This document shows positions 28,437 through 38,800 of a DNA stretch of 64,000 nucleotides, piece after piece (position 1 is the stretch's first letter; each line of letters opens with the position of its first letter). The DNA is from Dolichospermum sp. DET69. Its GTDB lineage: Bacteria > Cyanobacteriota > Cyanobacteriia > Cyanobacteriales > Nostocaceae. The notes beneath the pieces are model-generated. The model did no database searches, was not told the DNA's origin, and was given only the letters and a program-made list of their open reading frames with translations. The stretch spans positions 2,707,501 through 2,771,500 of the forward strand of contig CP070233.1 of assembly GCA_017355425.1 (NCBI GenBank). Direction: 5' to 3'. The position numbers and the translations under genes were made by a program.

Positions 28437-29453
28437 ATCCCCGACTTTTTCAAGAAGTCGGGGATCTGGCGGCTTTAATGCAGTTTGTTGAGGACTATAA
28501 AGTTACCAAAGGGTATAAATCGCGCTTTCAAGTAACCTACTTGGTATGGGAAACGAGTTAAGGGGTTTACACCGTAAACCCCTACGACTGACAAATTAAG
28601 GAATATGAATTAAATAAAGTGCAAAAGTAGGGTGTGTTAGCGACAGCGTAACGCACCATTTCAGGTGAAGTGCGGAATGTGGGATTAAATTTGCGTTCCT
28701 TACCTGCTTAAATCAAATAATTAAGCCGTTTTGAGTATAGATCCCCGACTTCTTGAAGAAGTCGGGGATCTGGCGGCTTTAATGCAGTTTGTTGAGGACT
28801 ATAAAGTTACCAAAGGGTATAAATCGCGCTTTCAAGTAACCTACTTGGTATGGGAAACGAGTTAAGGGGTTTACACCGTAAACCCCTACGACTGACAAAT
28901 TAAGGAATATGAATTAAATAAAGTGCAAAAGTAGGGTGTGTTAGCGACAGCGTAACGCACCATTTCAGGTTAAGTCAGAATTGCAGGTTATTAAATTTGC
29001 GTTCCTTACCTGCTTAAATCCAATAATTAAGCCGTTTCGAGTATAGATCCCCGACTTCTTGAAGAAGTCGGGGATCTGGCGGCTTTAATGCAGTTTGTTG
29101 AGGACTATAAAGTTACCAAAGGGTATAAATCGCGCTCTCAAGTAACCTACTTGGTATGGGAAACGAGTTAAGGGGTTTACACCGTAAACCCCTACGACTG
29201 ACAAATTAAGGAATATGAATTAAATAAAGTGCAAAAGTAGGGTGTGTTAGCGACAGCGTAACGCACCATTTCAGGTTAAGTCAGAATTGCAGGTTATTAA
29301 ATTTGCGTTCCTTACCTGCTTAAATCCAATAATTAAGCCGTTTCGAGTATAGATCCCCGACTTCTTGAAGAAGTCGGGGATCTGGCGGCTTTAATGCAGT
29401 TTGTTGAGGACTATAAAGTTACCAAAGGGTATAAATCGCGCTCTCAAGTAACC
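28437..29453. repeat. Tandem array of a ~305-bp unit, about 3.3 copies
   Basis: Three full units (28437-28740, 28741-29046, 29047-29352) and one partial (29353-29453) lie head to tail, nearly identical. Each begins with the ATCCCCGACTTCTT palindrome and carries a palindrome GGGGTTTACACCGTAAACCCC and the inverted motif GGTGTGTTAGCG/CGTAACGCACC. Each full unit also contains a 27-codon ATG reading frame (28478-28561 in the first), whose peptide starts MQFVEDYKVTKGYKSRF; the frame is open upstream through the palindrome. Units differ by a few bases (for example TTTC to TCTC in the third). The gap around it (28237-28436 and 29454-29630) holds no gene. It separates the two giant RTX genes and lies upstream of the shorter one. 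Confidence 0.95.
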
Positions 29454-29630
29454 ATAAGAATGTCACTGTCGGAATATAAAAACTTGAAACTCTTATTCAT
29501 CAAGGCTTTTACTGATTTAACAAGGTTTTGTTTTTTCTATGAGAAATAAAATGTTGAAACCTTGAACAAATCTAGATTTCAAAATTAGGGAATAATTTTT
29601 TCCTACCTGGATCGACAAAAAACGAGTAAT

Positions 29631-29803
29631 TATACTGCGAACGGTTCATAGTTTAACCAAATATGAAACCCCTCTTGTAAACCTCTCCCTGACCCTCCCC
29701 TACAAGGGAGGGAAAAGGAGCAGCTTTTATGATTGGAGAGGCTTTGAACTTGGTTGTTTGTATGATAAAAAAGTCCAGCTTCTAGCCGTTTTGAGTATAA
29801 CCA
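29631..29803. repeat. Left arm of ~175-bp inverted repeat flanking the giant gene
   Basis: This unit runs from TATACTGCGAACGGTTCATA to GCCGTTTTGAGTATAACC. Its near-identical reverse complement is at 40511-40692. It contains CCCTCCCCTACAAGGGAGGG. The open frames across it are repeat translations, not genes. The arms lie on either side of the 9.75-kb exoprotein gene. Confidence 0.9.
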
Positions 29804-29820
29804 AGTAGCAAGATATGTTG

Positions 29821-29855
29821 ATCCCATTTTGGGAATGGCTAGGCTTTGCCTAGCC
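29821..29855 (-). terminator. Hairpins downstream of the 3250-aa gene
   Basis: A perfect stem GGCTAGGC-TTT-GCCTAGCC (29837-29855) lies 11 bp after the stop codon, followed on the minus strand by the palindrome ATTCCCAAAATGGGAT. It fits a terminator without a strong U-tract. Confidence 0.6.
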
Positions 29856-29865
29856 AAATTAGCAA

Positions 29866-32800
29866 TTAAACAGTCAGAAAATTGCTAGTGATGAGAGTTG
29901 TGGTATTGAAACCAGTTAAAGTTGCGAGAACTTCATTAGTAGAAGTTAACAGGATGTTGTTACCAGAGAAAGACAGTTGACCAAAGGTTAAACCTCCTGA
30001 CAAACCAATCTTGTCATTCTTAACAACAAAATCAGTAAAGGTATCTGTTCCTTGCCCAGCAGCAATCACGAAGGTATCATTGCCATTACCACCAGTGAGG
30101 ATATCGTTGCCAACACCACCAGAGAGGATGTTATTGCCAGCGTTGCCAATAATGGTGTTATTCAAGCTGTTACCAGTACCATTAATACTGCTACTGCCAG
30201 TTAAAGTCAGGTTTTCTACGTTCTCACTCAATACATAAGTAACACTGGTACTAACAGTATCAGTACCTCCGTTCAATGACTCAAAAACGCTATCATTGGC
30301 ATTATCCACAATGTAGATATCATTACCAGCACCACCCATCAGGATATCTGCTCCAGTACCACCATTGAGGGTGTTATTACCACTGTTGCCAGTCAGGGTG
30401 TTATTGAGGGTATTACCAGTTCCATTCAGGTCGGTAGTTCCTGTAAGAACTAGGTTTTCTACATTGGTTGCCAGTGTGTAAGTTACAGATGATTGAACAG
30501 TATCTAATCCAGCATTAGCAGCTTCGCTAATGGTATTAGTTAAGGTACTAATGATATAAATATCATCACCAACACCACCTGCTAGAGTATTTGTTCCTGC
30601 ACCACCATCAAGGGTATCGTTACCAGCACCACCATTGACAGTATCATTGCCATCATCACCATTGAGAGCATTGTTACCACTATTACCAGTGAGGATGTTA
30701 TTGAGGCTATTGCCTGTGGCATCAATATTATCAGTACCTGAGAGGGTAAGATTTTCTAGTTCTGCACCTAATCCCCAACTAATACTAGCGTTGACAGTAT
30801 CAGTACCCTCTCCTGCGAACTCAGTCACAACATCATTAACAGAATCAACGATGTAAGTGTCATTTCCTGTGCCACCAATGAGACTATCGTTACCAATACT
30901 ACCATTGAGGGTGTTATTACCACTGTTGCCAGTCAGGGTGTTATTGAGGGTATTACCAGTTCCATTCAGGTTGTCAGTCCCTGTAAGAACTAGGTTTTCT
31001 ACATTGGTTGCCAGTGTGTAAGTTACAGATGATTGAACAGTATCTACTCCAGCATTAGCAGCTTCGGTAATGGTATTAGTTAAGGTACTAATGATATAAG
31101 TATCATCACCAACACCACCTCGTAGAGTATTTGTTCCTGCACCACCATCAAGGGTATCGTTACCAGCATCACCATTGAGAGTATCATTGCCATTATCACC
31201 ATTGAGAGCATTGTTACCACTATTACCAGTGAGGATGTTATTGAGGCTATTGCCTGTGGCATCAATATTATCAGTACCTGAGAGGGTAAGATTTTCTAGT
31301 TCTGCACCTAATCCCCAACTAATACTAGCGTTGACAGTATCAGTACCCTCTCCTGCTAACTCAGTCACAACATCATTAACAGAATCAACGATGTAAGTGT
31401 CATTTCCTGTGCCACCAATGAGAGTGTCGTTACCAATACTACCATTGAGAATATTATTGCCAGTGTTGCCAGTAATGATGTTATTCAAGCTGTTGCCAGT
31501 ACCATTAATACTGCCACTGCCAGTTAAAGTCAGGTTTTCTACGTTCGCACTCAATGTATAAGTAACACTGGTGCTAACGGTATCAGTACCTCCGTCAAAT
31601 AACTCAGAAACGCTATCATTGACATTATCCACAATGTAGATATCATTACCAGCATCACCCATCAGGGTATCTGCTCCAGTACCACCATTGAGGATGTTAT
31701 TACCACTGTTACCAGTTAAGGTGTTACTGAGGGTATTACCAATTCCATTCAGGTTGTCAGTCCCTATAAGCTCCAGGTTTTCTACATTGGTTGCCAGTGT
31801 GTAATCTATAGATGATTGAACAGTATCTACTCCAGCATTAGCAGCTTCGGTAATGGTATTAGTTAAGGTACTAATGATATAAGTATCATTACCTTTACCA
31901 CCTACTAGAATATTTGTTCCTGCACCACCATCAAGGGTATCGTTACCAGCACCCGCAGTAATAGTGTCATTGCCTGTGCTACCAGTAGCGTTGAGATTTC
32001 CCAAGAAGGTAGCAAAATTGAAGCTCTCAAAGTTTTGAACTACCAGTCCTGAAATACCGCTTAATTGATTGCTAGTAGTGGCAACATTCAATGTTAAATC
32101 GGTTGATGCTGTTCCTTCAGATATTACTAAGGTATCTGTTCCGTCTCCACCATCGAAAAGGTCATTTTGTCCAGCGTTAGCAACAGTTGAGGTGATAGTA
32201 TCATTACCTGCTTTACCGAAGATGCGATCTGGGTTAGTAGTAGCTATGAGACTATTGTTACCACTTGTACCATTGATTAAATTGTAGACGGTTAAAGCGA
32301 TCGCTTTACTATCGGTTAACGCACCACCACTACCTGTATTGCCCTGATCATTCACAGAAAGAGTAATGGTGTCATTACCAAAGAAATCAAAATTACTGCG
32401 ATAAGACAAGTTATTCAGTGCAGTATTAATAGCACTCAGTGAACCACTAAAGTTCATATATGTGTCTTGATTTCCATCACCTACTGCAAAGTTCAGCCCG
32501 CTAGTTGAACCAAGAGTCGCTGAACCATTATTGAGAGCAAGAGTTACTTGCAAAGAACTATTGCCTGCATCTACATCTGTTAAGCTAATACCCGCAATAA
32601 TTTGACTAACGTTAGAATTTGCTGTTTGCGTAGTTGGTACTATTAACACAGGTGCATCATTAACTGCTGTCACCGCAAAGGATTGAGTTGCATTTACAGA
32701 ACCACCTTGACCATCAACTACTGTGTAAGCAAGGTTCACAGTGCCGTTAAAGTTAGCTGTAGGGTTGAAGGTGTAAGTGCCGTTATTGTTAACGAGTGTG

Positions 32801-35800
32801 CCGTTAGTAGCAGTTAAACCAGTTACAGCCAGGGTGCCTCCATCTACATCACTGAATCCGGTCAAGAGATTAGCAACGTTGATGGTGTAAACTGTGTCTT
32901 CTGTTCCTGCTGTCAATGTAGCATTTGCAGTTCCTGTGGGTGGTTGATTCGGATTTGCAATCTTTCCAGGAGAGCCAATTAGTTGACTTGTTACAGCACT
33001 AGCACCAGTGCCAACGGTATCGGTAATACCATAAGCACCCTTAGTTCCGACGATACTCAGGGTCGAAATTGTGGTGTTGGCCAGACCGACTGAATTATCA
33101 AAGGTGGGGAATGTTCCTGTTGGCGATGCGCCAAAGCTAACTCCTGTAATCTTCGTACCAGAAGGGTTAAAGAGATTCACCGCATCGCCACCGGTACTTA
33201 GACCCACGCCCGATCCAGTGTAGTTGCCGATTTGCAGTCCAGCGGGTTGGTTTCCACCAAACCAAACATTGACGAATTTAGCCTTCGTAGTAGCGAGATC
33301 GGAAGTTTCCAGGAAGATCACAGACTCCCCAGCAGCAATGGTGGTGATGCCACTCAAAGCAACTGATAAGGCAAAGGAGTTTGAGTTGTCGTCCATCTTC
33401 CAGCCAGTTATGTTCACAGCACTGGAGCTACTATTTGTTACCTCGAACCAATCTGCCGCAACGGAGCTATTACCGCTAGACCAAGCTGATACTTCAGAGA
33501 TAATCAGCGGAGAAGAAGCTTCATTTAAATCGTTTACAGCTAAAGTAAAGGCGGTGGTTGCATCAGGTGTACTGCCAACGGTTGTGTCGTCTACATTGAC
33601 ATTGATTTTGTAGCTGGTTTGGGTTTCATAATCTAGAGTAGTTCCAGCTTTGAGATACAATTCTCTGCCAGAAATCTCAAAGAAACTGGCATCTGCTCCA
33701 GTCAGAGTCAGGTTATTTGTTCCCAGAGCGTCATCACTGATGATAATGTTGCCGACTTTGATGCGGGTCGCCGTACTGGTATTTTCCGCGAAGCTGGCAT
33801 TAGTGATATTCAAACTAACGGCAATGGGAGCTTGGTTTGTATAGGTAAAATTAGCCGGTGCATAAACCCAAACCTGTGGGTGATCGATGTCACCGCCGCC
33901 ATTTTCACTGACTACATAAAGCAGTCCGTTGTTATCCATTGTCAAACCTTCATACTGCTGGTCTGCAACGGACAATGGATTACCTGTATCGGATGTAATT
34001 GTCAGGGAACTGGAGATATTTCCAGAACGATCTATATTGACAATCTTGCCTGATTCTTGACTGAGTACCAGCAGTTTGCTGTAATCGGGTAATCCGTTCA
34101 GGAAGGACAGATTTGACAATGCGTAAACATCAGCGAAGTCTGCAAGGTTAGCTAATGCTGGATCAAAAAGGTTAGTGGAGTTAACTGTAGTAGATGAACC
34201 ATTGGTAGCAGTACCTGCGGCAAAATCAATGCCAGTTTGAAAAATCCCTTGTGGTGATATTTCCTTAACTGCGATGAATCCACCTGTCAAGGGGTCATAA
34301 GATATGCCTTCAATCCCAATGTTTCCGATTGTCGTACCAAGCTTGACAGTTTGGACATCGCTCTTAGTCAGGGTAGTACCTGGAGCATAAGTGAATAAGT
34401 TAGCCTGGCGATCGCGCTCTTCTACTAATACAAATTTACCACCACCGACATAAGTAAGTCCTTCTAGATCATAGAAGGCTGTTCCTTGAGGACTGGTTCC
34501 CAGAGCCAAGGTCATGGAATTGATTAATTGCCCGTTCTTGGTTACTTGAACGATGGATCTACCACCGTCACCAACTACAAACAGAGTATCAGTATCCCAG
34601 TTGTAGGTAACAGCAGAAGCTTCTTGAGCCAATAAACTGTTGGCAGGTGCTGTACTTCGTTTGGGTTCTGGCAGATCATACCGACCAATGCGGGTATAGG
34701 TGGATAAATCCACGTTCTCAACTTTTTGATCCTGGAGGGTTAGAGTATAGGCAGTAGTAGCATCTGGTGTAGAACCGACGCTGCTATCATCCACTGCTAC
34801 ATCAACGTTGTAAATGGATTTGGTTTCATAGTCCAATACTGTGTTGGCTTTGAGATATAACTCAGTTCCAGATATCTCAAAGAAACTAGCATCCGTCCCA
34901 GTCACACTCAGAGTATTTGTTCCCTTTCCATCATCGGTAACGGCAATGTTTGCCACCTTAATCCGTGTTGCAGTGTTGGTATTTTCTACCAAAGTGCTGA
35001 TGGTGTTGCTGAGAGTTACCGCTGTAGGAGCTTGGTTGCTATTAAGATTCAACCCAATAATTACGGGGTCGTGGTCGGAAGTACGGAATTGATTAGCACT
35101 ATATAAACTGCTGATTTGTCCCGTTGACTTGAATTCGGTATTGTAGTCCAGCACACTGGGTTCATCGGCATTGATGTGCCATTTATCGGCGACCGTTACT
35201 TGTCCTGCTAAACTCGAATTTCCTAAAGCATGATCAAGAGCACCTACTTGACCATCAAAGACGTAGGAATAGGAACTATTTGGCAACAGATTTCCATATC
35301 CTGCACTGGCCAAGGTTGTCAGTGGGTTTTCTTGGGCATAAGCATTAAAATCACCAAGCAACAGATAATCAGGATCAGTTGTACCTGTGGGATTTGTCCC
35401 TAACCATGTTGCCAAATCTTGTGCTTGACGAGTCCGAGTCCCATTAGACAAGCCTTGACCGTCCCCAGCATCAGCATCACCAACACCACCGGAACTAGAA
35501 CCTTTAGATTTGAAATGATTGACAACGGCAGTAAATCTTTCACCATTGGCAATTTGTTGGAATGTCTGCGCTAGAGGTCTGCGTCCCACTAGATCAAATG
35601 CTGCTGAATATCCAACAGTCATGGTTGCGGCAGAGCCAACTGGGGTAACTTGGCTGGCTTTGTAGATAATGCCAACAGTAATGGCATCAGTGGAGATATT
35701 GGTTCCTGGATTAATGAAGCTATAAGTTCCAGCACCAGCAACTGCATTCAATCCATTGACTAAATCTTGAATCGCACTGGTAGATCCAAAACCATTATTT

Positions 35801-38800
35801 TCAATTTCATTCAGTCCTAAAACATCAGCACCAGAGTTGATGATGGCTTGAATCGTTTTGTTGCGCTGACGGGTAAATTCAGTAGCAGTGTTTGCACCAC
35901 GAGGCTCAAAAGTGAGTCCGTTCGGGGTGTTAATGTTGACATTTGTGTCTAAGTCGTTAAAGTAGTTGAGAACGTTAAAACTGGCAACTTTTAGGGTCGC
36001 ACTACTACCTAAATCTGGTGGTGTATCAGGGCGGGGATTGCTGGCTGTAAAGTTAACAGGTGTGTTAGTTTGGATGCGATAACCTTCAAATCGCTGGTCT
36101 AAAATTCCTGTAATGTTATTTACGGTGTCACCACTGCGTAAGGTATTAGTAGCACTGAGAGAATTACCGCCACGACCAAAAAGAATTGGGTCTAAGTTTT
36201 GTGTACCGCTACCGTCATCAAGATAGATCTTGCGTTTGGCAAGTTCGGCTAGATAGGCAGCATTTCCACTGACGCTAGGAGCGTTAAATTGGGTGTATTG
36301 GTCAAGTCGAGCATCTGTTCCAGTTTGATTGCTTGCACCTGTAGCAGCCAGAACTACTTGTCCATAACGTCCTAACTGGTAATTTTCGGTAACGGTGAGG
36401 TCGCCGCTGCCAGCACTGATATTAACCAACATTCCTTCGTAGCGTTCTAGGTCGCTGACGCTATTTACAGGTAACTGGATATTTGTAACTGTCGGTAAAG
36501 TGCTTGCACCTAAATTGACAACGCTGGTAATGCTAGAAAGTTGAGTTAAGCTGCTACCTGTAGTTCCAGTGGTAAATTCTCCAGCAGTTCCAGTCACGCG
36601 GACTTTATCGCCTACATTGCCAGTAAATAATCCTGATGGGTCATAAACAAAGATAGCTTCTGAAGTGGTAGCGTCGTTATCAGCATCAGCATCTTCTTCT
36701 TGAACATAGAAGCCATTGAGTTTGGTAGAACCTTGGAAAGCGCGGGTAACAATACCTTCAATGGTTTGTGTCCCTGTCAACGCTGCTGTTGTACCGCTAC
36801 CTTGAATGTCGTGGATGTAAGTAGGTACTTTAACTTCAAATATTGCAACGGTTTTACTAACTTCGCTGGCAGTTACTAACAGGGGTTTACCTGTGGGACT
36901 GTCTGCTGCGGAAATAAAAGTTAATCCTTCAGTGCCAGTATCTTCCGGCGTGTTGATGTACTGGACAAATGTTGGCTGATTAGGATTGGTTACATCATAA
37001 ACAACTACGTCCCCTGTACGTTCTAGACCTATAAAGGCATAGGTAAGACCGTTAATAACTCCAACTACAACACCTTCTGGTTCTGGTCCTTTGTTATCGC
37101 TACGAGTGTTAAAGGTTGCGGCTGTACCATCGGAGTTAAAGAGGGTGGGTGTTTTGGCTGCGGTAATTTGTTCAAGTTGATCACCACTATCAAAAACCTG
37201 TGTCCCGTTAGCATTCCAAATGGAGAAGGAACGCGCCCCAAATGATTCTATCCGATCAATATCTCCATCTCCGTCAATATCACCTGTGGCGTTAGTGAGT
37301 TGCAATCTTCCCAAATTGGCGTTTTGTTTAAGGGTGGTTGCATTGGGAAAAGCTGTTGGATCTAATACATATCCGGCTGCACCAACCCGAATTTCTTCGT
37401 TAAATCCTGTATAGGCACGAGAATCACCTTCGTTAGCAGTGATGTAGTAGGCTTGTCCGTTGATGCTGAAGCTGGCGATCGCATCTGGTTGATATAATCC
37501 AAATACAGGCCAGTTCTGAATATTAATCCCACCATTGATGGTGCTATCCTGATCACTGGCATCTATGCCATTACCAGGGAGATTATAATTCTTTGCACCC
37601 AAAGGTAAAATTTGGGTAATAGTCGCACTGGCAATATCCAGAATAGCGATCGCATTATTTTCCTGTAAAGTAATTGTTGCTGTTAAACCGTCTGGGGATA
37701 CAGCAATGTATTCTGGTTCTAAATCTTGGGCAACCGTTGAACCGGGTCCAGTAATTCTCACACCAGCCGCTTTTAAGGATGCAATCTGACTGTTAAAGCT
37801 GGTGAAATCAGCAGTTTGGACTGTAGCGCTGGCAACACCACCAGCTATGTTAATGATACTAACAGAACCTTCTGGATCAACGGAGTTGCCTTGTCCGTAG
37901 CTGTTGGGTTCACCTTCATTAGCTACTAATACCTTTGTGCCGTCGGGTGTAAAGGTGAGCATATCAGGCAATGCACCCACATCTACAGCATTGATAAAGC
38001 TACCATTTCCAGCATTAAAGAAGGCAACTTTACCAGTTAGTTGGGCAAGGGTTGTACTGTTTTGCACTGCATAAGCTACAGCAACAACGCCATTTTTTAC
38101 TGCCACGCTGTTGGGAATTAATACTGTACCCGCAGAAGGTATAATTGTAGGAGTTAAACTACCAGCTAAAGCGAGAGTCCCTGTAGTGCTGACGGTATAA
38201 AATTCAATGGTATTGCCAGCAACGACGAATAGCCGATTACTTCCCGAATCAAAAGCCGATATTTCTGCACCATTAGCACTGGTAGCACCACCGACTTTAG
38301 TTAAAAAGCTGTTGTTGTTGTTGGTAATGGTGATATTTTGGGTAGTCGTCCCACCCAAACTTAGACCTGTAGAGGGATTAGAAATAGTTAATGTGGCGGT
38401 TTCTGTTCCTTCAGCTATAGCGTCATCAGCAACAATGAAGTTAACTGAACCTGTGGTTTGTCCACTGGGGATGGCAATTGTGGGATTGCTGAGGTAGTAA
38501 TCACTGGTGGTGATACCTGTTCCTGATACTGCCAATGCAACAGTTTGATTACTAGAAACTGCACTAGAAGCCGTTGCTGTGACGGTGATTATTGTTGTTC
38601 CTGCTTCTGTACCAGCGTTGGAACTTACAGATAAGTTAACTGTAGGTGTTGCAGGAGTATCGTTATCAGCGATAGCAATATTTTGAGATGTAGTGCCACC
38701 TAATGTAATTCCAGAAGAAGGGCTACTGATGGTTAATATTGCGGTTTCTGTTCCTTCTACTAAAACATCATCAACCACAGTAAAAGTAACAGAACCTGTG

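Noticed and set aside
28437-29453. Tandem repeats as a CRISPR array
   Set aside because: Units are about 305 bp, contiguous and without unique spacers; no cas genes are nearby.
29630-29857. Small minus-strand frame beside the giant gene
   Set aside because: It is the translation of the inverted repeat arm; a matching frame at 40494-40727 arises the same way.
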